Source of the DNA: Syntrophobacterales bacterium GWC2_56_13
Lineage (GTDB): Bacteria; Desulfobacterota; Syntrophia; Syntrophales; UBA5619
Reading direction: 5' to 3'
Assembly (NCBI GenBank): GCA_001830835.1
Contig: MICJ01000030.1
Location: 1-34,118 of the forward strand
Length of the DNA stretch: 34,118 nucleotides
The notes under the pieces were generated by a model that saw only the letters and a list, made by a program, of their open reading frames with translations, was not told where the DNA came from and made no database searches. A program made the translations under genes and the position numbers. Positions 1 through 7,652 of the stretch are shown piece by piece. Within the stretch, counting starts at the first letter, position 1; every line of letters starts with the position of its first letter.

Positions 1-1
1 G

Positions 2-160
2 GCTACAGTGCCTGAGATCCGAAGACTCCTGGAGGTAGTTCTCCCGAGAATTACCTGGAACCCACAAGACGTAATCGCCTGGTTTATGAAACAGCGGTGT
101 ACCAAAGAAAGATCCAGAAACTCTCATAAGAAAAAATGGCTGAAGGATCACCCGTCATGA
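2..160 (+). CDS. Transposase, C-terminal end (partial)
   Basis: Open frame entering from the left edge and ending in TGA at 158-160, about 52 codons. It contains the segment VPEIRRLLEVVLPRITW and a very basic tail (KQRCTKERSRNSHKKKW). This resembles the C-terminus of DDE transposases of the IS701/IS4-like group, where a conserved PEIRRLL segment is followed by an Arg/Lys/His-rich tail. The catalytic part lies outside the window, so the family is a guess from the tail. The stop overlaps the 3' end of the convergent methyltransferase gene by 13 bp, so an insertion sequence probably ends within a few tens of bases to the right. Confidence 0.5.
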   Translation, partial: ATVPEIRRLLEVVLPRITWNPQDVIAWFMKQRCTKERSRNSHKKKWLKDHPS

Positions 161-2541
161 ATCAGACTTACCGGCGTTGTAGTGTTAAGGATTTGCTTCT
201 TTTCATTGCCGTATTTATCGATGAAAATGGCCATCATATTGTCCGCCGCCTTTTCTTCCGGCAGCCGGATATCCAGATAGTCACATTCCTTTAATCTTTC
301 CGCAAACTTCGCTGAGGACGTGATTTCTTTTCTTTTCAACTCTGCATTGACCAGGTCTTCAGCCCAGTAGACGGCATCCATGTCGAAGACCTTGCCATTG
401 AACTCAAAATCGACCAGAACCATCGACAGGGTTTCAAAATTCTCAAAATCCTCCGGGCTGGACGCCAGCGTATCGGAGCAGAACTCCTTTAGGCGGATCA
501 CGTAGTCACGGCGGTCCTTTGTCAAAAGATCAGGCTTTTCCGGCGGCAGTCTCAGATATTGGGCCTTGACCACAGGCGGCGAGATAAAATCGAAGCCCAC
601 CGCATCGATAACCTCGTTCACATCAGCCTCGGCGCAAGGCTGCGGGAAAGCCCCCAGAGACTTCTTTTCAATCAGGCGGGCTAGAACGGAGATGGGCACC
701 TTCAGAAACACGTAGGTCGTATCACCCAGGCGGATCTCGTCCATCAAGAAGGAAAAGCTGACAACGGGGGCGATCAGATAAAAACGCTCCCCCGCCTTGC
801 CGCCCATAACTCGGTGGAGGGATTCCACGTACCCTTCGTCGAGGGTTTGAGTCTTGCAGTTTGGATAGTCCCAGATATAGGCGCTGTCCACGCCGATATA
901 GCCGTCTACGGAAAAACCGTTGATGCTGTGCCTTTCTTCCCGAACCTCGAAGAGCTTCAGGACGAATCCCCGGTAGGCCTGCCAGTCGAGATTGAGGATC
1001 GCCTCGTTATCGTAAATCCCGGCATTAAAGAGGGCGAAGGCCCTGGCAGTCAGCGGTTTTTCCTTTTCGGGTTTATCCTTGGGTTCACCGAAGGAGACGA
1101 CATACGTGATGTGATCCTTTTTGATGATTTTCCTGCCTTCTTCATCTTCGTCAAAGGATTGGATTCGGAATTTTTCTTCGGGACAAATGAGGGAAAACTC
1201 GCCCTTTTTCTGGGTTGCGGACACCACAGCGTGAAGGGCTTCCAGGAAGGCATCGTCAATCAAGAGTTCGCCTTTGTTTGCCTTTTCAGTGACGAGGAAG
1301 AGCGACTTGGAAGTCTTCAGGTGATTGTCGAAATCCTCGACGCGCTCAGGCAGTTTGCGCTCATCTTTTTTACCAGAACCGACCTGAGTGGTGAGATTGA
1401 GGATTCGTTTTTGAATGGTATATATGGCCAACTTGCCACAATCCATACCGATCCATCGTTGGCCGAGTTTCTCTGCTACGGCTAAGGTTGTGCCGGATCC
1501 AGCGAATGCATCGAGGATGATGTCCCCCGTGTTTGAGGAAGCTTTTATGATACGCTCTATTAGTTGTTCGGGTTTTTGGGTAGGATAATTTGTGTCCTCT
1601 TCTGCTTGCGAATTAACTGGGGGTATATCTATCCAAATGTTATCAATAATAACTCCTTTTCCTTCGTGAAGATAATTCTTTATTCTTGGTTTTGCGCCCG
1701 TTTCTGAATATTTTACACGCCCTTGCCCTTCAAGTAATGCTAATCTTTCTTTTGAATAGCTTCCGATGTTATCCCAAAAATATCTTCCATTTTCGTCTAT
1801 TTCAGTAAAGCGAGACATATACTTCTTTGAATAACCCAAGTACTGGGGTTCGAAGAGATGATCTTGTTTTTCATACATTAGAAGCGTATCGTCTACACTA
1901 TGCCACTTGGTTGCTTTTGCCTTTCTTCCACTTTGCATTCTTTTCCAAACAACTTGGCAAAGAAATGAGTTTTCCTGAAATACCTCATCGCATATTGCTT
2001 TTATATAATGCGACTTCTTTGCATCACAATGAACGTATATACTGCCATCATCCGCCAAAACTTCTCTCAGTAAGATCAGCCGTTTCCTTAGAAACTCGAT
2101 GAACTGGGCGCCGATGATCTTGTCCCGGTAGGCCTTTTCCCGGTCCTTCATGAAGTCCTGTTTCGTGGCAAATGGTGGATCGATATAGATGAGTCTGATC
2201 TTGTTTTTCGTGCCATACTTGTCTGGTCCCCGTTGGTCCTCATAGAGAGATTTCAGGGCCATGAGGTTGTCGCCGAAGATGAGCATGTTCCGCCACCCGT
2301 CGGGGAAGGGGTTTTCCGCATTGAAGGCGCGTACCTCCTGGAGCGGCGCTTCCAGGGTTTCGGCAATTATATCCTCCTTGCGTTTCTTCCCCGGATAAAC
2401 AAGCTGGTAAACCTTTGTCAGCTCGATATATTCCTTGTCATCGGAGGGAAATAACGCTGATTTGTACATTTCAGGAAGCGGCTTACCTTCCCGAAGCAGC
2501 CGGATGATGTTCTCTCGATCTTTTTCACTGAGAATGGGCAT
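148..2541 (-). CDS. Type III-like site-specific DNA methyltransferase (Mod)
   Basis: A 797-aa DNA (amino) methyltransferase of the beta class, transferring a methyl group from S-adenosylmethionine to a base in a specific site. The catalytic motif IV is DPPF (residues 121-124) and the SAM-binding motif I is DAFAGSGTT (344-352); motif IV before motif I is the beta-class order of type III Mod subunits. The span between them (about 190-320) is where the target-recognition domain sits, and its DNA (about 1510-2060) is visibly more AT-rich than both flanks. In type III systems a Res helicase/nuclease gene usually follows mod; here the next sequence is a transposase tail, so Res is lost or outside the window. 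The last residues after the AIFIDKYGNEKK segment may come from the neighbouring element. The ribosome-binding site is weak (AAGGA about 12 nt upstream). Confidence 0.85.
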   Translation of the reverse strand: MPILSEKDRENIIRLLREGKPLPEMYKSALFPSDDKEYIELTKVYQLVYPGKKRKEDIIAETLEAPLQEVRAFNAENPFPDGWRNMLIFGDNLMALKSLYEDQRGPDKYGTKNKIRLIYIDPPFATKQDFMKDREKAYRDKIIGAQFIEFLRKRLILLREVLADDGSIYVHCDAKKSHYIKAICDEVFQENSFLCQVVWKRMQSGRKAKATKWHSVDDTLLMYEKQDHLFEPQYLGYSKKYMSRFTEIDENGRYFWDNIGSYSKERLALLEGQGRVKYSETGAKPRIKNYLHEGKGVIIDNIWIDIPPVNSQAEEDTNYPTQKPEQLIERIIKASSNTGDIILDAFAGSGTTLAVAEKLGQRWIGMDCGKLAIYTIQKRILNLTTQVGSGKKDERKLPERVEDFDNHLKTSKSLFLVTEKANKGELLIDDAFLEALHAVVSATQKKGEFSLICPEEKFRIQSFDEDEEGRKIIKKDHITYVVSFGEPKDKPEKEKPLTARAFALFNAGIYDNEAILNLDWQAYRGFVLKLFEVREERHSINGFSVDGYIGVDSAYIWDYPNCKTQTLDEGYVESLHRVMGGKAGERFYLIAPVVSFSFLMDEIRLGDTTYVFLKVPISVLARLIEKKSLGAFPQPCAEADVNEVIDAVGFDFISPPVVKAQYLRLPPEKPDLLTKDRRDYVIRLKEFCSDTLASSPEDFENFETLSMVLVDFEFNGKVFDMDAVYWAEDLVNAELKRKEITSSAKFAERLKECDYLDIRLPEEKAADNMMAIFIDKYGNEKKQILNTTTPVSLIHDG

Positions 2542-2795
2542 TTATGTCTTAGTCCTTCTGGAGATCTTCCGATTTCAAATCTTTTGTGAAGCTATTAACC
2601 TCTTCGGCAATGGTCTATCCCTTGGAAGCTGATAAAGAAAGTGTTCTGCTTTACAAGGATTTATGCTGAAGATGGCCAGTTCCATTGTACAGCATCACAT
2701 TTAGCCTTATAGCGCATCTTCCATCCATTGACCAGAGTTTCATTAATCTTACGAAAAAGCAAGTCTTTGAACTTACACATGTTTATCAACGTGAG
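2542..2795. other. Intergenic, possible gene remnant
   Basis: No complete gene. On the minus strand 2549-2614 reads as about 21 codons (TIAEEVNSFTKDLKSEDLQ, then a stop) just upstream of the methyltransferase start. It looks like the end of a lost upstream gene, with a stop codon directly before it in frame. The stretch is AT-rich. Confidence 0.25.
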
Positions 2796-3539
2796 TCATA
2801 AAACACGCGCCAGCTTTTGTGCTTTACCTTTTGCACCTAGGACATTCATCACCATCATGGCATCACAGGCCTTGTTCACGGCCATTCCGAAGTTCCATCC
2901 ATTGATTAGGACGCCTTGATACAAAAGTAGCTCGAAGATCATAGCTTCCGAGTCGTAGACCACTCTCGTAAAGCCAGCGACATCCGCAAGATTGGCTCCG
3001 GACTTGAAAGTCTCAAGTTGCATTTGATACTTTCCGAGAAGGCAAGCAGCGAAAAAGATTGGCAATCCCGAGAAAGCATCGCTGAATACTCGCTGTGTCT
3101 CCGGATCGTCGAGGTATATTAGGTCTTTCTTTGTTGGCTTTGGAGCAAATACAATGTAGGGGCGGCGATGTTCGTCATAATCTCCGTGGCAAGCGATATG
3201 TACAAATGGCGGTCGGTTTTTCGCCAATCCTCTTGCAAGAATGGAGATGTCCGAAAGAGCATGAACATTTTTGTAGGCTACAGGGACGCCCTCTGCTTCA
3301 AGCCAAGTGCGAAGTAAATTCTCCTCTGATCGCTGAGACGCAAGATCGTTGTCAAGAGATCCTTCAAGTATCATTGCACGTGGAGGTGAGGTCTTCCTCA
3401 GGATTTTGGTTGAACAGGTTTGTGCCTTCTTTCTCCCCAACCAGCAAACCATAGTAAGGTTCGCCTTGTGCCCTCGGACTATTCCGCGAAGGGTCTGTGA
3501 CTTTGGACTGACCCAAGTACCGACAGGAAACTTGCTCAT
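2796..3539 (-). CDS. CHAT-domain (caspase-like) protein
   Basis: A 247-aa protein whose C-terminal two thirds match the CHAT fold of caspase-like cysteine peptidases. The putative catalytic pair is visible: His118 in VHIACHGD and Cys166 in LPIFFAACLLGKY, equivalent to the HIACHG and SAC motifs of CHAT proteins. Residues 1-50 are basic and of unknown function. There is no TPR or other repeat region, so it is a short stand-alone form. The ATG at 3539 is chosen because GGGAG lies 8 nt upstream; an ATG at 3587 in the same frame lacks a site. It is the third gene of a minus-strand set with a TIR protein and a 102-aa protein. CHAT proteases act as effectors in several bacterial defence systems, so a cell-killing or activating role in immunity is inferred, not shown. 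Confidence 0.75.
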   Translation of the reverse strand: MSKFPVGTWVSPKSQTLRGIVRGHKANLTMVCWLGRKKAQTCSTKILRKTSPPRAMILEGSLDNDLASQRSEENLLRTWLEAEGVPVAYKNVHALSDISILARGLAKNRPPFVHIACHGDYDEHRRPYIVFAPKPTKKDLIYLDDPETQRVFSDAFSGLPIFFAACLLGKYQMQLETFKSGANLADVAGFTRVVYDSEAMIFELLLYQGVLINGWNFGMAVNKACDAMMVMNVLGAKGKAQKLARVL

Positions 3540-3612
3540 TGGCAACTCCCTTCCATATTGAGAAACTAAGACCCAGCCCATGCCCAAACGGGATAGTCCA
3601 GGTTAGGCAATA

Positions 3613-4566
3613 TTATTCCTGTAGTGACCTTATAAACAGACTCCAGTAATATTCGGCTGCCCCTTGCTGGGACAATGGATTCTCACGTCGATCATCAAAT
3701 ATTTGCAAGCCTAAAGGTTTGAGTTGTAAAGTATATCCATTGTCCACAACACTAAGTGATTCATTGAAACCATTTCTCTGGACATCGCTAGAATGAGAAT
3801 AAGCTATCCCAGGAGAGCCAAAAGAACCCTCCCCATAATAAACAGAGCATTCAGCAACTCTTTCACCACTGTCATAGATGAACGCCGCGAAACTTGTTTC
3901 ACTCAATCGCTTGAACCGTGTCTTGATCTGTGGGTTTCGGTTGGAGAGTTCCTGCAGTGATCCTTCAAAATAACGTGCTATGTACTCGTAGCTATCTTCT
4001 AAGAATTCGTCTCGTTCGTGGTCATCAAATTTTCGTTTAATCCTTAGATTGCTCGAACGATCTGCTTGGGGCATATCCGTTTTGGGCCTCAAATTAAGCT
4101 TATCACATGTTGAGGTCGCAGCCGATGCGTGGATTGCTTCAGCTGCTTCGCGAACATCTTTGGCAACAATTGCGAAGGCCTCGTGCTGATTGGCAAACAG
4201 CGAAACCGGTTTACCATCTGTAGGTGTGGCTCTTAAATGACCGAATGGAGCAGAGTTCCAATCACAGGGATGCAAAATCACGGGAATAACAATTGCACTT
4301 CCGTCTTTATTCTTTTCTATTGCGCGTGTCATCTCTTTTTCATAACAATAGTCCGATGCAAGGAAATGGGCACTGACAAGAAGCAGGATAATCTGAGCAG
4401 ACTCAAGCTCGGAGCTAATTGTTTTGTCAAAGTCACTGCCGGCAGTGATACGTCGATCATGCCAGGAAGAGATAACCCCTTGACGTTTCAATAGCGCCAA
4501 GTGGGTTTCTAATTCGTTTCGTAGTTCTTCGTCTTTATGCGAATAGGAAAAGAATAGATTTGCCAT
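3613..4566 (-). CDS. TIR-domain protein
   Basis: A 317-aa cytoplasmic protein. Residues 1-145 form a TIR_2-type domain: start FFSYSHKDEEL, the WHDRRI segment, and YCYEKEM (about 73-79), in which Glu78 is at the position of the catalytic Glu of NAD-cleaving TIR domains. After a linker (about 146-170), residues 171-317 form a second domain with GSFGSPGIAYSHSSD and a C-terminal QQGAAEYYWSLFI segment. As far as I recall, such a C-terminal domain recurs in bacterial TIR proteins without an assigned function; it could be the sensor. The gene starts 20 bp after the stop of the 102-aa gene and is followed 73 bp later by the CHAT gene. Likely role: NAD-depleting or signal-producing component of an abortive defence system (inference). 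Confidence 0.8.
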   Translation of the reverse strand: MANLFFSYSHKDEELRNELETHLALLKRQGVISSWHDRRITAGSDFDKTISSELESAQIILLLVSAHFLASDYCYEKEMTRAIEKNKDGSAIVIPVILHPCDWNSAPFGHLRATPTDGKPVSLFANQHEAFAIVAKDVREAAEAIHASAATSTCDKLNLRPKTDMPQADRSSNLRIKRKFDDHERDEFLEDSYEYIARYFEGSLQELSNRNPQIKTRFKRLSETSFAAFIYDSGERVAECSVYYGEGSFGSPGIAYSHSSDVQRNGFNESLSVVDNGYTLQLKPLGLQIFDDRRENPLSQQGAAEYYWSLFIRSLQE

Positions 4567-4586
4567 AATTTCATTGCCTTGTCTGT

Positions 4587-4895
4587 CTACATAATATGTC
4601 TCAGTTGCTTAAGAAAAGCGATTAAGTTGCCTCCAGTAAAGTCAGGCTCGCTTAACCCGCGTTGATTCCAAAGATTGAACACAGTCTTTTCGCTAGACCG
4701 AGGAGGCCTACTTCCACCTTCGCTGGGTCCGCATGCTGGAGTCGACAGAATCATGTCCAAGTCGCCTTCCTTAACAATCACCCTCACGCAAACTGATAGA
4801 CCATCCGCTTGGCGTCGGTTAATCTGCTGATTGATCCAATTCTCGTCTGCACTACCGAGCTCTCTTTCAACGTCCCCGATTCTGATTCTAATCAT
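4587..4895 (-). CDS. Small conserved-looking protein of the TIR-CHAT operon
   Basis: 102 aa from the ATG at 4895, chosen because AAGGAG lies 7 nt upstream; a longer in-frame start at 4988 has no such site and would translate a GC-rich hairpin. The protein begins MIRIRIGDVERELG, has a basic segment NQQINRRQADG, a Gly/Pro/Ser linker near the middle (CGPSEGGSRPPRS) and a C-terminal helix-like part ending FLKQLRHIM. No catalytic motif, signal peptide or membrane segment is visible. I do not recognise a named family. As the first gene of the operon with a TIR and a CHAT protein, it could be a sensor, adaptor or inhibitor of the two putative effectors. It is clearly translated-looking (good RBS, tight spacing), but its function is open. 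Confidence 0.65.
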   Translation of the reverse strand: MIRIRIGDVERELGSADENWINQQINRRQADGLSVCVRVIVKEGDLDMILSTPACGPSEGGSRPPRSSEKTVFNLWNQRGLSEPDFTGGNLIAFLKQLRHIM

Positions 4896-4910
4896 GTACA
4901 CACTCCTTAT

Positions 4911-4965
4911 GCCCAACGCTCGGCGTTCGTTAACCGCGCGCCGTCGCGCGAAGCACAACAAGAAC
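4911..4965 (-). repeat. GC-rich hairpin with integron-like core site upstream of the TIR-CHAT operon
   Basis: Read on the minus strand, a GTTGGGC heptamer (4911-4917) lies about 15 nt before the first gene of the operon. Behind it is an imperfect hairpin at 4925-4965 with an inner CGCGCG-ccgt-CGCGCG stem and outer GTTC/GAAC arms. GTTGGGC fits the GTTRRRY core of integron attC sites, but I find no matching RYYYAAC partner upstream, so this is at most a degraded site. It may instead be a structured operator or leader. Confidence 0.25.
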
Positions 4966-5116
4966 CAAGTAGCGAAGCTATTTGGCACTTCTACATTACA
5001 TCATATTCACGAGGTAAAAGTATCTTTGGTTCTGGCAGCTTTTAAGGTATTAACTGTCCATCTAAAAACCCTCATGCTTAATTGCTTTGGCTCCATGCTT
5101 CGTAAATAATCTCCCT

Positions 5117-5310
5117 CTAATTCTTTTCTAATTGAACAACTTCTGCCAGTCCCATAAATATACCTTGCAATATTAACCGCAAAGCACCGTCCCTGTCGGT
5201 GCAAGCAACCCGGTAAGGATAACCGGGAGGGCCACTGGAAAAATCATCAGTCATACCATTCTGATCGATGGAGATTGTATATATAGATTTCGGTTGGATA
5301 TTTAATCTTA
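5117..5310 (-). pseudogene. Truncated hypothetical protein, C-terminal part cut by the IS200 element
   Basis: Minus-strand frame of about 64 codons running from the left end of the IS200-type element to a stop at 5117-5119. It includes IYTISIDQNG and GYPYRVACTDRDGALRLIL and ends GLAEVVQLEKN. Upstream (5311-5392) the same frame is only the hairpin-rich left end of the element, so any original 5' part was separated by the insertion. The residue pattern (alternating hydrophobics, amphipathic end) looks like protein. I do not recognise the family. Whether it was the 3' part of the parB-like gene beyond the element or of another gene cannot be decided by eye. Confidence 0.35.
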
Positions 5311-5316
5311 ACAAAT

Positions 5317-5335
5317 CCCCTGACGTAGTCAGGGG
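5317..5335. repeat. Left-end hairpin of the IS200 element
   Basis: Perfect inverted repeat CCCCTGAC-gta-GTCAGGGG, 8-bp stem and 3-nt loop, about 80 bases before the transposase ribosome-binding site. Placement and form fit the TnpA-recognised left-end structure of IS200/IS605 elements. Confidence 0.75.
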
Positions 5336-5432
5336 TGGGGCGTGGGGGCGGAGGCCCCACACCTTTAGCGAATCAACACAGTTGATGAGCACAGGGACTT
5401 TGTTGTAACCTACATTGCAGGAGGTATTTGAT

Positions 5433-5876
5433 ATGGAGGGTTACAACAACTCGTCCCATGCAAAATATCGTTGTGAGTATCACTTTGTTTGGGTTCCGAA
5501 ATATCGTTACCATGTTTTGGTGAAGGATATCAAACCACGGCTGCGAGAGATTCTGATGGAGTTATGCGAGTGGCAGGACATCAAGGTAATAGAGGGTGCG
5601 ATATGTTCGGATCATGTGCATATGTATTTATCGGTACCGCCGAAGCATTCTCCGTCTTTCGTGATGAAGATACTCAAGGGGAAAAGTGCAGAGCGTTTGC
5701 GTAAAGAGTTTCCAGAATTAGGCAAGAAATACTGGGGAATGCATATCTGGGCACGAGGTTATTTTGTCAGTACCGTGGGTATCAACAGCACCGTGATACA
5801 GAATTATGTAAAAGAGCAGGCAGAGGAACAAATTCGAGAAGAACAGCTTAGGCTATGGAAGGACGACAGCGAATGA
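5433..5876 (+). CDS. tnpA: IS200/IS605-family transposase TnpA (Y1 HUH)
   Basis: 147 aa, close to the usual 140-155. It is the single-strand DNA transposase of the element, nicking and rejoining at the subterminal hairpins. The HUH metal-binding motif is His61-Val-His63 (SDHVHMYLS) and the catalytic tyrosine is Tyr125 in VIQNYVKEQ. The segment HFVWVPKYRYHVL near the N-terminus is typical of the family. The ATG at 5433 is preceded by CAGGAGG at a spacing of 9; a TTG at 5415 in frame is less likely. All catalytic residues are present, so the element may be active. Confidence 0.93.
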   Translation: MEGYNNSSHAKYRCEYHFVWVPKYRYHVLVKDIKPRLREILMELCEWQDIKVIEGAICSDHVHMYLSVPPKHSPSFVMKILKGKSAERLRKEFPELGKKYWGMHIWARGYFVSTVGINSTVIQNYVKEQAEEQIREEQLRLWKDDSE

Positions 5877-5898
5877 CATTGTCAGGAGTTGTCGTCCT

Positions 5899-6765
5899 TC
5901 AAGGCCACCGACAAGGTCGGTGGTAGTTTACTTCGGTCGGAAAAATTTCACAGCAAGAAAGTTTTGTAGCAGCACCTTCTTTAACGTTCCAGTATAATTG
6001 GAAATCAAATCTGAAACTTCTGCCAGCATAGCAAATGGACTCGATGAGCATGGCCCGGTCCTCCTCCGAGAAGGAGGGAAAGTCGATGTCGTCGATCTTG
6101 CTCGCCGCGTTGCCGATCCCTTCGGCGAGGGCCTCCGCCTTGGTCCGCTTCCGCGCCGCCGGGGCGCCGGTTTCCTGCTCCTTGGCGGCGGCCTTGGCCT
6201 GCTTGTCCCGGTACTGGTTGTACTTGGTCAGCATGCTCCGTTCCTGCTTCTTCCGGGCGATCTCCACCAGGACGTTCTTCGGGACCGTGGGGTCCTGGCG
6301 GCAGGCGTCACGGATCGTCTGAGGGAGCCTGTTGAGCGAAAGGGATTCCGAGATGGTGGCCTTGGATTTGCCGATGATCTCGGCCAACTGGTCCTGCTGG
6401 CAGGCGCGGGCGTCCATCAGCGGCTGTAGTGCCTCGGCCTCCTCAACGGGGTTCAGGTCCTGGCGGAGGAGGTTCTCCCCCAAGGCGATCTCGGGGTAGT
6501 TTGCGCCGTCGATGGAGACGGCCGGAACGGTGGGGAGGCCGGCCTTCCGCGCCGCGGCGCAGCGCCGCTCGCCGGCCACGACGTAACAGAGCCCCGTCGC
6601 TCCATCCTGCCGGCAGACGACGGGCTGGATGATCCCGACCTGGCCGACGGAGGCCGTCATCTCCTCAAGGGCCGCGGGGTCCATGTACTTGCGGGGCTGC
6701 GCCGGGTCGGGCTGGAGCTCGGCCAAGGGCACCTGGTAGAGCTGGTTGGGAACGTAAGTCGCCAT
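5899..6765 (-). CDS. ParB/RepB/Spo0J-family protein, 3' end altered by the IS200 element
   Basis: 288 aa. Residues about 10-95 form the ParB/sulfiredoxin-like CTPase domain with QPDPAQPRKYM, GIIQPVV and the GERR box (AGERRCAAARKAG); about 100-165 form the KorB/HTH domain with LRQDLNPVEEAEAL and IGKSKATISESLSLNRLP. A basic linker follows. ParB proteins bind parS-like sites and load onto DNA with CTP; partner ParA is absent, so this is an orphan, as on many integrated elements. About the last 10 codons (NYHRPCRWP and neighbours) are translated from the right-end hairpin of the IS200 element, so the native C-terminus is lost. Start is supported by GGAGGATCTTCC before the ATG at 6765. Confidence 0.85.
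   Translation of the reverse strand: MATYVPNQLYQVPLAELQPDPAQPRKYMDPAALEEMTASVGQVGIIQPVVCRQDGATGLCYVVAGERRCAAARKAGLPTVPAVSIDGANYPEIALGENLLRQDLNPVEEAEALQPLMDARACQQDQLAEIIGKSKATISESLSLNRLPQTIRDACRQDPTVPKNVLVEIARKKQERSMLTKYNQYRDKQAKAAAKEQETGAPAARKRTKAEALAEGIGNAASKIDDIDFPSFSEEDRAMLIESICYAGRSFRFDFQLYWNVKEGAATKLSCCEIFPTEVNYHRPCRWP
5905..5923. repeat. Right-end hairpin of the IS200 element
   Basis: Inverted repeat CCACCGAC-aag-GTCGGTGG located 28 bases after the tnpA stop. It is the expected right-end recognition structure of the element and also encodes the last residues of the adjoining parB-like reading frame on the other strand. Confidence 0.7.
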
Positions 6766-7091
6766 CGGAAGATCCTCCTTTCTCGTCGAAAACGGGTTTC
6801 TGTCGGAAACAGGGACCGTCGGCGGGGCAAGCGAGGCGCCCGCGGCCTTTCAGGTTTCACGTATCGACGACGGCCCAGCCGAGCCGGGAACTGCTAAGAA
6901 AGCGAGGAGCGATGACCAGCCAAACTGCGGAAAAGCGGAAAGCGCAAGCGCGTGTGACGGCAAACGCTACACGCAATACGGGGGAATATCAAGAAAAAAA
7001 TGGGACCAATTTTCAAAAGTCGCCCACCGTACTCGGCCTCGTCACGCCGAATTCCGCCTCACATAGTCGGCCGATTTGGGGAACACATAGC
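6766..7091. other. Intergenic, no gene recognised
   Basis: Between the parB-like start and the end of the ORF6N gene. Apart from the parB ribosome-binding site at its left edge I see no convincing reading frame, terminator or repeat. It should hold the parB promoter, but no clear -35/-10 pair stands out. Confidence 0.3.
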
Positions 7092-7652
7092 TTACCGCAC
7101 GTCCCTTATCTTTTCCCTGCGTGAATACTGGGCGCGTGGTTCCTTAACGTGGAATCCGATTCTTTTCCGCGGCGTTTTCGCCGGCTCCATAAGTTGCTTT
7201 ATCGCATCGAACACCACGGCAAATTGCTGGTCGTACTTCTTCTCAAGGTCGTTCAATTTTCTTGATAGATCCGTGTGATCGGCCAGTAACCGACGCAGGC
7301 GGATGAAGGCCCGTATGATCGCGATGTTAACCTGGATGGCCCGCGTGCTGTTCAGAACACTGGATAACATTGCCACGCCGTGTTCGGTAAACGCCATGGG
7401 TGCATAACGAAGCCCCTTCCTATCTGCCGTGGAGGTCACAAACTGTGACCTCCAAATCTGAAACTCCTTCGCGTCGAGGACAAACATAAAGTCGTCCGGG
7501 AATCGTTCTCTGTTGCGGCGCACGGCCTGTTTCAGAGCCTTCGTTGGAATACCATACAAAGAGGCCAGATCGCGATCTATCATGACTTTTTGATCGCGGA
7601 TCAGATATATCGATTGCTGAATTCGCTCAGGGGGGATCAAATCAGCGGTCAT
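7092..7652 (-). CDS. ORF6N-domain protein
   Basis: 186 aa. Residues about 8-95 match the ORF6N DNA-binding domain: IQQSIYLIRDQKVMIDRDLA, LYGIPTKALKQAVRRN, RFPDDFMFVLDAKE and YAPMAFTEHGVAMLSSVLNS. A coiled-coil-like segment (about 120-155) and a basic tail follow. Proteins of this type are frequent in phages, plasmids and deltaproteobacterial accessory regions, where they are thought to be transcription regulators or phage-derived anti-repressors. No partner gene is adjacent. The region upstream of the ATG has no strong ribosome-binding site. Length is typical for the chromosomal form. Confidence 0.88.
   Translation of the reverse strand: MTADLIPPERIQQSIYLIRDQKVMIDRDLASLYGIPTKALKQAVRRNRERFPDDFMFVLDAKEFQIWRSQFVTSTADRKGLRYAPMAFTEHGVAMLSSVLNSTRAIQVNIAIIRAFIRLRRLLADHTDLSRKLNDLEKKYDQQFAVVFDAIKQLMEPAKTPRKRIGFHVKEPRAQYSRREKIRDVR

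Larger units (their letters stand above)
5305..5935 (+). mobile_element. IS200/IS605-family insertion sequence (tnpA only)
   Basis: A compact element of roughly 630 bp with a Y1 transposase gene and no tnpB. It lacks long terminal inverted repeats; instead there are subterminal hairpins at 5317-5335 and 5905-5923, as expected for single-strand transposition by TnpA. A further GC-rich inverted repeat (GTGGGGC/GCCCCAC, about 5335-5361) precedes the transposase and may limit its expression. The exact ends are estimated to about 10 bases. It sits at the 3' end of the parB-like gene. Confidence 0.8.

Noticed and set aside
814-1485. Plus-strand frame of 223 codons
   Set aside because: Lies wholly opposite the methyltransferase gene, whose motifs are clear; no ribosome-binding site or protein family features.
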